Positions 7,482 to 16,511 of a DNA stretch of 64,000 nucleotides are shown here, piece after piece. Below the pieces are notes generated by a model that was given only the letters and a program-made list of their open reading frames with translations, searched no databases and was not told the DNA's origin. Every line of letters starts with the position of its first letter. Position 1 is the stretch's first letter. The translations under genes and the position numbers were made by a program. This DNA comes from Aliiroseovarius sp. S1339 (lineage in GTDB: Bacteria > Pseudomonadota > Alphaproteobacteria > Rhodobacterales > Rhodobacteraceae), in assembly GCF_023195695.1 (NCBI RefSeq), contig NZ_JALPQG010000004.1:1-64000 (forward strand), read 5' to 3'.

Positions 7482-7870
7482 GGTTTAGGCGGGAAGCAGA
7501 CTTTCGCTGCAAGTGCGAAACGCAATTAGTTACGCGTCAGAAGCAGACACTCAAGTTCGAACTCCAGAAGTGAGATCTGCACTAGCGGAGATTTTCGCTG
7601 CATTGTAGCTTCTGCTGTTTTGGCTACATGGGCTTGCAAGTCGATGCCTGCCTCCAACGCTTCCAAAGTGACAATGAGTGCATACCGCATGATGCACCAG
7701 AGGCCGCTTCGACGAGCAGCACCATTGTCAAAGGGAGTCGTGAACATCGACAGGTAAGGGCTGGAAAGTAGGGTGGCGTAAGAACCTTCGTGCGAGGGCT
7801 GTTTACTTAGTTTCTCGACCTTCGCAACATCCCGATGTGCAGTCTACTTTTTAACCCCACGGGCCGCTTC
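7482..7870. other. Non-coding stretch after tniQ, likely holding the right transposon end
   Basis: No convincing gene. A 73-codon minus-strand ORF (7526-7747) is possible but has no recognised family or ribosome site. The stretch contains TTCGCTGC twice (7503 and 7594) with partial similarity to 563-578. The right transposon end should lie here or just beyond; I could not match any TGT-starting sequence here with one on the left by eye (best shared string is TGTCGATGT, too short to trust). Confidence 0.3.
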
Positions 7871-7898
7871 AAAAAAAAGGGGCGGATTGCTCCGCCCC
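7871..7898 (-). terminator. Rho-independent terminator of the DUF481 gene
   Basis: On the minus strand GGGGCGGA-GCAA-TCCGCCCC is followed by eight T. Perfect 8-bp GC-rich stem, tetraloop and T-run, 25 bases after the stop codon of the DUF481 gene. Confidence 0.9.
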
Positions 7899-7923
7899 AA
7901 GTCTTGAGGGAAAACAGGCTAGG

Positions 7924-8745
7924 TCAGAAGCCGTACACGAGGGACACGCCCAACGAGTTGTCAGCACTTTCGAAGCCGGGCAGTGGATCGCTGTTCCATT
8001 CTGTGCGATATGACACGCGTGTCGACATCCGATCGGTGACTTTGAAGTTCACACCAAGATCATTGGTAATAGTCGTGTCCGCGTCCGAGAACAGCACATC
8101 CGTGTCCATCGACAGAGATACCGTTTCTGTGAAGTCGGTGTAGAAACGCGACGACACGATGCCAGCCACTTCAGTCGAGCCTACGCCACTTTGAGTTTCG
8201 ACATAACGAACGCCGGGGCCAGCCTGTACGCGCCAGCTCATGTTGGGTTCGTTGATCACGCGGTAACCAGGACCAAAGCCCAGAAACGCGTCGATCTTGT
8301 TCGCGTCGAAATTGTCATAACGGACCGAGCCCAGACCAAACAGATAGAACTGTTCGTTGAAATAGCGGTTCACGTCATAAGTCGCGTAAATCTCTTCCTT
8401 GTTGCGCACGCCGTTGTCTTCAGCGAACTCAGCCGCGAAGCCAAAAGTATGGTTCCAAGGGCCGTTGCCATAGCGGAAACGACCAGCAAGATCGAGATCG
8501 GCGGTGTCAGTGTTTCCCGATGTCGCCGACAAGCCAAGCGCGACGCTACCGGTCCAGCCTTGCGCATATTGGTTGCTCAGACGGTCGCGTTTATCTGCAT
8601 TGTTCAGATCATCTGCGACGTCTTCTTGAATGTCGTCGATACGATCATCCAGAGTGTCAACGCCAACCAAAGCGCCCTGCGCGAATACAGGGGCAGCCAC
8701 GAGAAGCGCCAGGGCCGATGCGGCCAGCACATTACGTTTTTTCAT
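7924..8745 (-). CDS. DUF481 family outer-membrane beta-barrel protein (YdiY-like)
   Basis: 273 residues with a clear signal peptide (MKKRNVLAASALALLVAAPVFA, cleavage before QG). A short linker (DDRIDDIQEDVADDLNNADKRDRL) is followed by alternating beta strands with the DUF481 pattern SVALGLSATSGNTDTADLDLAGR, and the last residue is phenylalanine as in outer-membrane barrels. The family is known as putative salt-induced outer membrane protein; its function is not established. The gene is monocistronic with its own terminator at 7871-7898. GC content and codon use look like the core genome rather than the adjacent transposon. Confidence 0.88.
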   Translation of the reverse strand: MKKRNVLAASALALLVAAPVFAQGALVGVDTLDDRIDDIQEDVADDLNNADKRDRLSNQYAQGWTGSVALGLSATSGNTDTADLDLAGRFRYGNGPWNHTFGFAAEFAEDNGVRNKEEIYATYDVNRYFNEQFYLFGLGSVRYDNFDANKIDAFLGFGPGYRVINEPNMSWRVQAGPGVRYVETQSGVGSTEVAGIVSSRFYTDFTETVSLSMDTDVLFSDADTTITNDLGVNFKVTDRMSTRVSYRTEWNSDPLPGFESADNSLGVSLVYGF

Positions 8746-8869
8746 GGGTCTATCCTTTCCCCAAAAAGTATGACCCGACCCAAAAGGACGGGAGCATTGC
8801 TGCTGAGAGAGCAGATAGAGAACCGCTTAACTTAAGAACAATTCAAAATAATCACCTATAAAACGATAT

Positions 8870-9814
8870 TTACTTATAGTTAGGAAATTCGTCATACTTC
8901 CCAAGAACTTCGACGCTTTCGCCCTCGCTAATCTGTGCGAGTTCGACGATTACAGCGTTTTGATCGCCGTCAATTTGTGACTGAATCGCAACAAGTGCGC
9001 TTTCGGCGACCGCTCGAATGTCGTCTTCCAGGTCGTCGCGCCAAACCGACCAGACAGGATATGGAAAGATCGGTGCATCAGGCACCAGGTGCAGTTCGCC
9101 CCGGTCGAGGTAACGTTTGATATATCGCGCTGGCAGATATGCCGCTGCCTTGCGCACCCGTACATAGTCAGCCGCCAATGCTCCAAGCGACATTGTCATT
9201 CCGGAATTGGTCAGTTGTGACATTTCAAGCGCGTGGGCGTGGACGAATTCGGGCCCCCAATCCACAAACACATAGTGATCCGAAATGTCGTCAAGACTGG
9301 CCTGCCACGACGCGGCAAGAACAAGTTCTTCGTCAAGGATCTTTCGCGCAGTCAGTCCTGGGCGCAGTTGCGGGCTGTACATCAGACCAATCTGAACAAT
9401 CCCCTCAACCAGAAATCGCATAATTCGGTCGGGCATACCAAGTTCCGCACGAATGTTGAGGGTTGGCATGCTGTCCTGCATAAGGTCGATCCAAGGAAAC
9501 CCCAGCCGCGGCCACAATGAATACTGGGCACCGATGCTAAGCGACTTGTTAAAGCCCTCGGGCACCCCAACTTGCTGACGCGCTTCTTCCCAGATCTTGA
9601 TAAGTGACAAAGCATAGCGTTCAAACTCACGCCCGGCGGGTGTGAGTTCTGCGCCAGCTTTGGATCGCATGAAAAGCTGTTTACCCAAACTTTCCTCCAA
9701 ACGCGCCACGCGCAGACTGACCGCAGACTGTGTCACCAGAAGACGTTCGCTGGCATTCACGAAAGAGCCGCTTGCGGCAACCTCTAGGAACGTACGAATG
9801 AGAGTGATATCCAT
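8870..9814 (-). CDS. LysR-family transcriptional regulator
   Basis: 314 residues from the ATG at 9814 (an ATG nine bases upstream is also in frame). The N-terminal winged helix-turn-helix is typical (MDITLIRTFLEVAASGSFVNASERLLVTQSAVSLRVARLEESLG), followed by the linker helix and a periplasmic-binding-protein-like effector domain (residues about 90-300). The effector is unknown. No divergent target gene is seen upstream, since the next 1.1 kb has no convincing gene, so the usual LysR target rule does not help. Neighbour on the other side is the DUF481 gene, same strand, 124 bases away, with separate signals. Confidence 0.9.
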   Translation of the reverse strand: MDITLIRTFLEVAASGSFVNASERLLVTQSAVSLRVARLEESLGKQLFMRSKAGAELTPAGREFERYALSLIKIWEEARQQVGVPEGFNKSLSIGAQYSLWPRLGFPWIDLMQDSMPTLNIRAELGMPDRIMRFLVEGIVQIGLMYSPQLRPGLTARKILDEELVLAASWQASLDDISDHYVFVDWGPEFVHAHALEMSQLTNSGMTMSLGALAADYVRVRKAAAYLPARYIKRYLDRGELHLVPDAPIFPYPVWSVWRDDLEDDIRAVAESALVAIQSQIDGDQNAVIVELAQISEGESVEVLGKYDEFPNYK

Positions 9815-10905
9815 GACAGGCACCCATAAGAAATACTGCGATTAACCATAATTGTAGCTAGCTATCGTCACTCTGTCTGCATCTCTTGATGTCCGCGATA
9901 GAATAGAAATGACTACTCGCGCCTACTTTCCGTGAAGAATTCGCTGAGGGAAGTCTTCAACAACGTGATAAAACAAGAGCCGCTGGTGCATGATCAATCT
10001 AAGCACTCAGACTCGTTCTGGACCGGGTTTCCCGACCGAACTTACCTCTTGGCCGATTACTTGGTCGACTATGGGGCTCTGCCGAGGTTTCGTGCAATTC
10101 GGCTGTTCGCTTTGCGCGCGGCCGAGCTTCTGAGTTGCAAACATCTCATGTAGGACTGGTTCGCTGTGCGATCGTTGTTCCAGCCCGAGTCCGACGATGC
10201 AGAAACGGTGGCTTCGTCTTGCGTTGCGGTCAACAGACACCTGATAGTGCAGCTCTGTCGACGAATGTCGGCTCCTGGGAAGTTGTACTGAGGTGCAAAC
10301 GAATGCGATGAATGGCCGGAATGGGCCGTTAGTGTTTGGGGCAGGGTGTTCTTTTGGTCAACCAGGTCCAAGGGAGTGAGCCTCTGTCCATTACTCAGAA
10401 TACCAGAATGCAATTTAAGCTCTTAGTGGTACCCACAACACGTGCCAATGCCGGCGAACGCTACACCGTAAATTGACATCGGCTTGTAGCGCCCGGATCA
10501 GGGGGAACTTCTAAAAAGAACAAAAAACTTAAGTTGTTGAAACTTAGGGGAGACGAGTCTCATTAATTCAGTCTCATTATTTACGTACTCCGACACGCGC
10601 ACTTCTACACATTAAATAATCGTATAATCAGTATTATGTAACCATCGGTCGTGAGAAAGATCGTAGACCCATTAGGAAAACCGACTAAACATTTGATAAA
10701 GTGCTGTTTTCATAATCAACGAACCTTGACCCCCTGCATTAGTGCACCCCAAATCTTTCCGCGAACCGCCCCACAGTTCTCTGAGGCCTGTTATTCTAAA
10801 ACCTCACTCTTATCATCGCAGCATGGTTTTTTGCCTAAACCCTGTTCTCCCTCGACAATTCATGCAATTGCGGAACAGAATGCGCGTGAGAGAAGGAAGT
10901 AGACG
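9815..10905. other. 1.1-kb gene-poor region, probably decayed mobile DNA
   Basis: No convincing coding region; the short ORFs present (9932-10153, 10069-10413 minus, 10651-10902) lack ribosome sites and recognisable families. At 10555-10582 there is a tandem pair GAGTCTCATTAATT / CAGTCTCATTATTT, the reverse complement of the ATGAGACTG motif beside the IS30 gene at the left edge. Base composition drops sharply at 10500-10650. This is the junction between accessory DNA and the core genome starting at aroQ. Confidence 0.4.
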
Positions 10906-11355
10906 ATGACTTCGTTACTCGTTTTGAACGGACCGAACCTGAATATGTTGGGCATACGTCAGCCTGACGTATACGGGCGCACCACATTGCCCGAAATTGA
11001 GGCTATGTGTCGCGAACACGCGAACGCCCGCGAAGTCGCCCTGGAGATCATTCAGAGCAACCACGAAGGCGCTCTGATTGATCAGATTCACGCGGCGCAT
11101 GGCGCATATGATGGGATCATCCTGAACGCTGGTGCCTACACCCACACCTCAATCGCGATTATGGATGCGGTGGCATCTGCAAATGTTCCGACGATCGAGC
11201 TGCATCTGTCCAATATCCATGCCCGCGAGGCGTTCCGGCACACCAGCTATCTGTCCAAGGTGGCCGTCGGGCAGATCTGCGGATTCGGCGCACATGGCTA
11301 CGTGTTGGCCATTGATGCGCTGATCGCCCATATCAACGAGGCAAAGGCACCCTGA
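10906..11355 (+). CDS. aroQ: 3-dehydroquinate dehydratase, type II
   Basis: 149 residues, the normal length of the dodecameric type II enzyme that converts 3-dehydroquinate to 3-dehydroshikimate in the shikimate pathway. Signatures are LNGPNLNMLGIRQPDVYG at the N-terminus (with the lid tyrosine) and ELHLSNIHAREAFRH near residue 100. A GAAGGAAG ribosome site precedes the ATG. The gene abuts a LuxR-type regulator with no spacer (the stop codon is followed at once by ATG). Other shikimate genes in this window (aroB, aroK, DAHP synthase) are far away. Confidence 0.96.
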   Translation: MTSLLVLNGPNLNMLGIRQPDVYGRTTLPEIEAMCREHANAREVALEIIQSNHEGALIDQIHAAHGAYDGIILNAGAYTHTSIAIMDAVASANVPTIELHLSNIHAREAFRHTSYLSKVAVGQICGFGAHGYVLAIDALIAHINEAKAP

Positions 11356-12111
11356 ATGGATCGACTGCTCAACTACATGGCTCAGGTTTGTCAAAGCCGT
11401 TCGATTGCCGAACTGTGGGATACGCATTGCCATGCCATGAAGGCGTTCGGCTTTGACCGGCTGGTCTATGGGTTCACGCATTTCATGACGCCGACGTCGC
11501 TTGGCCCGCGCGAAGACTCGCTCATTCTTTACTCGCATGTGCCCGAATACATGCGGCTGCTTTATGACGAAGACGAACTGTATCGCCATTCTCCAATGAT
11601 CCAATGGGCATCCAAGAACAGCGGTGCATGCAGTTGGTCATGGGTGCACGAAAACGTGGACAAGCTGAGCGACGGCGCGCGTCAGGTCAGAGCCATCAAC
11701 CGAAAGATGGATGTCACGGCGGGCTATACGATTTCGTTTCCCGAAACCGCAAAACGTGCCCGTGGTGTCATGGCGTTGACGGCGCAAAAGGGATTGTCGC
11801 AGGATGACGTGGACCAAATTTGGACGCGGGATGGCAAGACGATTGAGGCGATGAACCATGTCGCACATCTGAAGATCATGTCCCTGCCCCAGCAAACGGA
11901 CCGCGCAAAGCTGTCCGGACGACAACGCGAGGTGTTGGAATGGGTCGGAAGCGGTAAAACCAATCAGGATATCGCCACCATCATTGGCGTTTCGGCCGCC
12001 ACGGTCGAAAAGCATTTGCGAATCGCTCGGGCCAAATTGGGGGTCGACACGACCGCGCAGGCTATTTTGAAGATTTCCTATCTGAATCAGATTCATTCGC
12101 CGAATGGTTGA
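11356..12111 (+). CDS. LuxR-family regulator with autoinducer-binding domain (LuxR solo)
   Basis: 251 residues. Residues about 20-165 form an autoinducer-binding domain (FGFDRLVYGF, then YDEDELYRHSPMIQWA, which keeps the acidic and proline positions of acyl-homoserine lactone receptors). Residues about 188-245 are a GerE/LuxR helix-turn-helix (LSGRQREVLEWVGSGKTNQDIATIIGVSAATVEKHL). No luxI synthase lies within the window, so this is a solo receptor that would sense a signal made elsewhere or a different ligand. The start codon directly follows the aroQ stop, which means co-transcription and likely coupled translation. Confidence 0.9.
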   Translation: MDRLLNYMAQVCQSRSIAELWDTHCHAMKAFGFDRLVYGFTHFMTPTSLGPREDSLILYSHVPEYMRLLYDEDELYRHSPMIQWASKNSGACSWSWVHENVDKLSDGARQVRAINRKMDVTAGYTISFPETAKRARGVMALTAQKGLSQDDVDQIWTRDGKTIEAMNHVAHLKIMSLPQQTDRAKLSGRQREVLEWVGSGKTNQDIATIIGVSAATVEKHLRIARAKLGVDTTAQAILKISYLNQIHSPNG

Positions 12112-12525
12112 TCGAGTTGAGCGAAGTGATCTTATAAGCGAATATTCTGCAACATTGTCGATCAGTCGCGAACAAAAAATCACATTTTTTTTACTTTACG
12201 GTACGGAAACCCTGACTTCCATTTGCCAGCCTTTTGAGGCATTATGAAGTTGTTCCGTGAGTGGTGGCTTTGTAGCCGTTGGAACTTGAAGGGGTGGACG
12301 TACTGTGATTTCAGACAACGTCTCATTCTTCCGGGAAACCGGGAGCTGGTGTTGAGGGTGTATTTTAGCCCATGACACCAGCAACCTAAATATCCGGAAA
12401 TCTAAGCAGAAACGCACCTGTCCCGTGTGATTTCCTGGCGGCGTCAACCTTCCCGTTGGTGCCGCTTCGCTTTTTGGGACCCCTGGACCAAGGACGAAAT
12501 GTTTGATCGCAGGACACAGCGGCAT
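12112..12525. other. Intergenic region between luxR and tsf terminators
   Basis: Convergent gap. A 120-codon minus-strand ORF (12196-12558) runs through the tsf terminator hairpin and has no recognisable family, so it is not called. An AT-rich block (CACATTTTTTTTAC at 12181) follows the luxR stop and may help terminate its transcript. Nothing else is seen. Confidence 0.4.
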
Positions 12526-12550
12526 AAAAAAGGGCCGGTCGAGCCGGCCC
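12526..12550 (-). terminator. Terminator of the rpsB-tsf operon
   Basis: On the minus strand GGGCCGG-CTCGA-CCGGCCC is followed by six T. It is a strong GC hairpin 26 bases beyond the tsf stop codon. Confidence 0.9.
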
Positions 12551-12575
12551 CTTTTCAAACGATTTGGAAGCGTGA

Positions 12576-13451
12576 TCAGCCTTGAACGGCAGCAGCAACT
12601 TCGGCCGCGAAATCGGATTCTTCCTTTTCGATGCCTTCGCCGACTTCCATGCGGACATAGCCGGTGACGACAGCGCCGGCTTCTTTGGCGGCGGCCTCAA
12701 CGGTCAGGTCGGGGTTGATCACGAAGTCCTGACCCAACAGGGTCACTTCGGCCAGGAATTTCTTCATGCGGCCTTTGATCATGTTTTCGATGATGTTTTC
12801 CGGCTTGCCGCTTTCGCGGGCCTGCTCGGTCAAGATCGAACGTTCCTTTTCGACAATGGCCGGATCCAGAACGGCTTCGTTCAGAGCCTGCGGATTGGCT
12901 GCGGCGATGTGCATGGCGACTTGACGACCAAAATCTTGCGAACCACCGTTCATAGCAACCAGAACACCAATTTTGCCCATACCATCAGCTGCGGCGTTGT
13001 GAACATAAGTCACAACGGTTTCACCTTCGACTGACGCCATACGGCGCAGCGACATGTTTTCGCCGATGGTGGCGATTTTGTTGGTGATCGTGTCGGCGAC
13101 AGATTTGCCACCCAGATCAGCAGCGTTCAGCGCGTCAACGTCGGACACAGTCAATGCAGCCGACGCAATTGACGAAACCATTTCCTGGAATTCGCTGTTC
13201 TTGGCGACGAAGTCGGTTTCAGAGTTCACTTCGACGGCGACGCCTTTGCCATCGGCAACTGCGACGGCCACAAGACCTTCTGCAGCCGTGCGGCCAGCTT
13301 TCTTGGCGGCTTTCGCCAGACCTTTGGTGCGCAGCCAGTCGACGGCGGCTTCCATGTCGCCATCCGTTTCGACCAGCGCTTTTTTCGCGTCCATCATGCC
13401 AACGCCGGTGGATTCGCGCAGTTCTTTGACGAGTGCAGCAGTGATTGCCAT
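12576..13451 (-). CDS. tsf: Translation elongation factor Ts
   Basis: 291 residues, normal for EF-Ts, the GDP exchange factor of EF-Tu. The N-terminal UBA-like module ([26 protein letters not shown]) and the TDFVAKN signature of the core are present. It is the second gene of the rpsB-tsf operon, 115 bases after rpsB, and ends at a strong terminator. In this genome pyrH and frr, often linked to rpsB-tsf, lie some 17 kb away. Confidence 0.98.
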   Translation of the reverse strand: MAITAALVKELRESTGVGMMDAKKALVETDGDMEAAVDWLRTKGLAKAAKKAGRTAAEGLVAVAVADGKGVAVEVNSETDFVAKNSEFQEMVSSIASAALTVSDVDALNAADLGGKSVADTITNKIATIGENMSLRRMASVEGETVVTYVHNAAADGMGKIGVLVAMNGGSQDFGRQVAMHIAAANPQALNEAVLDPAIVEKERSILTEQARESGKPENIIENMIKGRMKKFLAEVTLLGQDFVINPDLTVEAAAKEAGAVVTGYVRMEVGEGIEKEESDFAAEVAAAVQG

Positions 13452-13566
13452 ATCTCAGCTCCTTGGTATCTCGGGGGAGTTTTGGGCGCGGTGACGCACC
13501 GACCCCCGTATCAATTCTGTGACAAAAGCGCGAGGCAGGTCGCCCTGCCCCGCATGTGCGCGGTCG

Positions 13567-14373
13567 TTACTCGGCCGGAGCAGCTTCTTCGGTGGTGTTG
13601 GCCGCCGCTTCTTCGGTGGTTTCCGCAACGGCTTCTTCAACCGGTGCTTCTTCCATAGCGCCCAGATCAACGCCAGCCGCGCCAAGTTGCGCCGACATGC
13701 CGTCAAGTGCTGCGCGCGAAACCAGATCGCAGTAAAGTGCGATCGCGCGGGCCGCGTCGTCGTTGCCCGGAATGATATAGTCCACACCTTCCGGCGGGCA
13801 GTTGGTGTCAACCACAGCCACAACTGGGATATTCAGCTTGTTGGCTTCAGCAATTGCCAGCGCTTCTTTCTTCACGTCGATGACGAACAGAAGATCAGGC
13901 ACACCACCCATTTCGCGGATGCCGCCCAGCGACGCCTGCAATTTTGTCTGCTCGCGTTCAATGCCAAGACGTTCTTTCTTGGTCAGGCCTTCAGCACCGT
14001 TCTCAAGTTTCTCGTCATATTCTTTCAGACGGTTGATCGACTTGGACACGGTCTGCCAGTTGGTCAGCGTGCCACCCAGCCAACGGTGGTTCATGTAATA
14101 CTGGGCCGATTTCTCGGCAGCTTCAGCAATTGCACCAGCGGCTTGACGCTTGGTGCCGACGAACAGCACACGACCGCCCTTGGCAACCGTTTCGCGCACC
14201 GCGTTCAGGGCGGCGTCGAGCATCGGCAGGGTTTGTGTCAGGTCGAGGATGTGAATCCCGTTGCGCTCACCATGGATGAACGGGCCCATACGGGGGTTCC
14301 AGCGTTGGGTCTGGTGACCAAAGTGAACGCCAGCTTCCAAAAGTTGACGCAGTGAAAAATCAGGCAGTGCCAT
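13567..14373 (-). CDS. rpsB: 30S ribosomal protein S2
   Basis: 268 residues from the ATG at 14373, which sits behind GGAAAGGAAAAG and gives the conserved start [21 protein letters not shown]; a longer ORF upstream is not coding. The core S2 motifs are intact ([34 protein letters not shown]). After about residue 235 comes an acidic, low-complexity tail rich in E, A and T, common in alphaproteobacterial S2. It heads the rpsB-tsf operon, with a promoter at 14544-14572 and a leader of about 165 bases. Confidence 0.98.
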   Translation of the reverse strand: MALPDFSLRQLLEAGVHFGHQTQRWNPRMGPFIHGERNGIHILDLTQTLPMLDAALNAVRETVAKGGRVLFVGTKRQAAGAIAEAAEKSAQYYMNHRWLGGTLTNWQTVSKSINRLKEYDEKLENGAEGLTKKERLGIEREQTKLQASLGGIREMGGVPDLLFVIDVKKEALAIAEANKLNIPVVAVVDTNCPPEGVDYIIPGNDDAARAIALYCDLVSRAALDGMSAQLGAAGVDLGAMEEAPVEEAVAETTEEAAANTTEEAAPAE

Positions 14374-14543
14374 GTTCTTTTCCTTTCCGGTTTCTACCTT
14401 GACGGGGCCATACGAGCGGTTCATGTCCTTGAAAAGACGTCGTTTTCACAACTGCCTTTTCGTGGTCATTCCTCGGCTCAACCGGCGGACCTTTGGGGAT
14501 GTCTCCCCCATCGGCCCAACCCCGCCTGTGGTTTGATTGGGCG

Positions 14544-14572
14544 CGTATAGACGCCCGCCCCCGCCCTGACAA
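14544..14572 (-). promoter_or_regulatory. Sigma-70-type promoter of rpsB-tsf
   Basis: On the minus strand TTGTCA (14572-14567) and TATACG (14549-14544) are separated by exactly 17 bases. Initiation here would give a 5' leader of about 165 bases before rpsB. Confidence 0.7.
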
Positions 14573-14685
14573 GCCCAAAAAACAAGGTTTTGCCCATATT
14601 TTGCTGGCGCGCTGGGTCGTGCGGATTGAAAGACGCATCCACTCTTGTATCGCTTCGTAATCCTCGGCAGAACAGGGATATGAAC

Positions 14686-15576
14686 ATGAAGCACGACATT
14701 CTTTGCATCGGGTCCGTTCTGTGGGACGTGATCGGGCGCACACAACAGCCGATGGATATAGGCTCGGACGAGCCGGGTCGCATCACCCGCCTGCCGGGCG
14801 GTGTCGCGATGAACATCGCCAAGACGGTGCAGCGGTTCAACCTGCGCCCCGCTATTTTGACCGCCATCGGACGTGACGCCGAAGGCGAAGAGCTGATGAC
14901 CGAATGCAGCGCGCGCGGGATTATCACGTCATACGTTTATCGCCCTTCTGGTCTGCCGACGGATATCTATATGGCCATCGAAGGTCCACAGGGGCTTGTG
15001 TCCGCTCTCGCAGATGCGCATTCGCTGGAAGCTGCTGGCGATGCGATCCTGACCCCGTTAGAGGATGGCACGTTGGGTTCGACCGACGCGCCATTTGCGG
15101 GAATGATCGCGCTTGATGGCAATCTGACGGCTCCGCTGCTGACCGATATTGCCAAACGGCCCAGCTTTGCGGCGGCGGATTTGCGCGTCGCCCCGGCCAG
15201 CCCCGGCAAAGCGCGCCGCCTGCTGCCGCTGATGTCGCATCCCGGCGCAACGCTCTATCTAAACCGTGAAGAAGCCGGATATCTGGCAGGCAAAGCATTC
15301 GACAACGCGCTGGAGGCCGCCGAGGGGCTGCTTGCCGCAGGTGCCAACCGGGTATTGGTCACGGATGGCGGCAGTTTTGCAGCAGACGGTAGCAAAGCGG
15401 GCGATGTTATCCAAACCCCCTGCCCCGCTGTGCGCGTGCGGCGTATCACCGGTGCAGGCGATACGTTTATGGCCGCCCATATCGCCGCCGAAACTGCCGG
15501 TAAAAACCGGATCGACGCCTTAGCTCACGCCCAGCAAACCGCAGCCCATTATGTATCCGGAGAAGACGACACATGA
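14686..15576 (+). CDS. psuK: PfkB-family kinase, probable pseudouridine kinase
   Basis: 296 residues from the ATG at 14686, which has AGGG eight bases upstream; an ATG six bases earlier is also possible. It is a ribokinase-fold sugar kinase: GGVAMNIAKTVQRF near the N-terminus and the C-terminal anion hole RITGAGDTFMAAH. The gene overlaps the next one, a pseudouridine-5'-phosphate glycosidase, by ATGA, so the substrate is most likely pseudouridine, which it phosphorylates to pseudouridine 5'-phosphate. Assignment to pseudouridine rests on context. Confidence 0.88.
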   Translation: MKHDILCIGSVLWDVIGRTQQPMDIGSDEPGRITRLPGGVAMNIAKTVQRFNLRPAILTAIGRDAEGEELMTECSARGIITSYVYRPSGLPTDIYMAIEGPQGLVSALADAHSLEAAGDAILTPLEDGTLGSTDAPFAGMIALDGNLTAPLLTDIAKRPSFAAADLRVAPASPGKARRLLPLMSHPGATLYLNREEAGYLAGKAFDNALEAAEGLLAAGANRVLVTDGGSFAADGSKAGDVIQTPCPAVRVRRITGAGDTFMAAHIAAETAGKNRIDALAHAQQTAAHYVSGEDDT

Positions 15577-16481
15577 CCATAGACCTGCATTTCTCGCCCG
15601 AAGTTTCCGACGCGCGCGCCCGCGGCCTTCCCATTGTCGCGCTGGAAAGCACGATCATCACCCACGGAATGCCATGGCCGCAGAATGTGGAAACCGCCCG
15701 CGACGTCGAGACGGTGATCCGCGGAAATGGGGCTGTCCCGGCGACCATCGCGGTGCTCGATGGCCGTTTGCACATTGGTCTGACGGACGGCGAGCTTGAC
15801 GCATTGGGGCAAGCAAAAGACGTCGCGAAACTGTCGCGCGCCGATCTGGCAGCGTGTATGGCGACCGGCGGCACCGGGGCAACCACGGTCGCCGCCACGA
15901 TGATCGCGGCGCATCTGGCTGGCATCCACGTCTTTGCCACCGGCGGGATCGGCGGCGTGCATCGCGGGGCGGACACCAGTTTCGACATTTCCGCTGACCT
16001 GCAAGAACTTGCAAAGACCCCAGTTACCGTGGTTGGCGCAGGTGCAAAAGCCATTCTGGACCTGCCCAAAACGCTTGAAGTGCTAGAAACGCTGGGCGTG
16101 CCGGTGATCGCTTATGGACAGGCTGATTTTCCGGCTTTCTGGTCGCGCAGCTCGGGCCTTCCGGCACCTCTGTCGATGGATAATCCTGCCGATATCGCAA
16201 AGGCAATGGTGCTGCGGGGCGAAATGGGGCTTGAGGGCGGTCAACTGGTCGCCAATCCGATCCCAGAAGCGGACGAGATCCCGTCCTCCATGATCAACCC
16301 GGTGATAGAAGAGGCACTGGCGGCCGCAACAGCGGACGGCATCGCCGCAAAATCCGTCACGCCTTATCTGCTCGATCGTATCTATCACGCGACCGATGGT
16401 GCTTCACTGGTTGCAAATATCGCGCTGGTTAAGAACAATGCGCGCCTTGCAGCGCGCATTGCCAGCGAGTTTTCAGCTTGA
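15573..16481 (+). CDS. psuG: Pseudouridine-5'-phosphate glycosidase
   Basis: 302 residues, the usual length. Signatures: VALESTIITHGMPWPQN near residues 22-40, MATGGTGATTVAATM around 109-123, and FATGGIGGVHRGA about 130-142 that builds the metal and phosphate site. The enzyme splits the C-C glycosidic bond of pseudouridine 5'-phosphate into uracil and ribose 5-phosphate. Together with the upstream kinase it forms a pathway for recycling pseudouridine from RNA turnover. It is convergent with ctrA, 30 bases apart. Confidence 0.96.
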   Translation: MTIDLHFSPEVSDARARGLPIVALESTIITHGMPWPQNVETARDVETVIRGNGAVPATIAVLDGRLHIGLTDGELDALGQAKDVAKLSRADLAACMATGGTGATTVAATMIAAHLAGIHVFATGGIGGVHRGADTSFDISADLQELAKTPVTVVGAGAKAILDLPKTLEVLETLGVPVIAYGQADFPAFWSRSSGLPAPLSMDNPADIAKAMVLRGEMGLEGGQLVANPIPEADEIPSSMINPVIEEALAAATADGIAAKSVTPYLLDRIYHATDGASLVANIALVKNNARLAARIASEFSA

Positions 16482-16511
16482 GGATCGCCAGACGCAGGCT
16501 GGTCTGACGGC

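Noticed and set aside
7526-7747. 73-codon minus-strand ORF after tniQ
   Set aside because: No ribosome site, no family, in a region expected to hold the transposon end. Possible but not supported.
1849-7757. TGTCGAT near 1849 and ATCGACA near 7750 as possible transposon ends
   Set aside because: Only seven bases match; expected by chance.
7924-8835. Long plus-strand ORFs opposite the DUF481 gene
   Set aside because: Shadows of the real minus-strand gene, which has a signal peptide, barrel pattern and terminator.
10651-10902. 83-codon ORF ending next to aroQ
   Set aside because: Low-complexity polar translation and no recognised family; likely chance in the promoter region.
12196-12558. 120-codon minus ORF beyond tsf
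   Set aside because: Runs through the tsf terminator and has no family.
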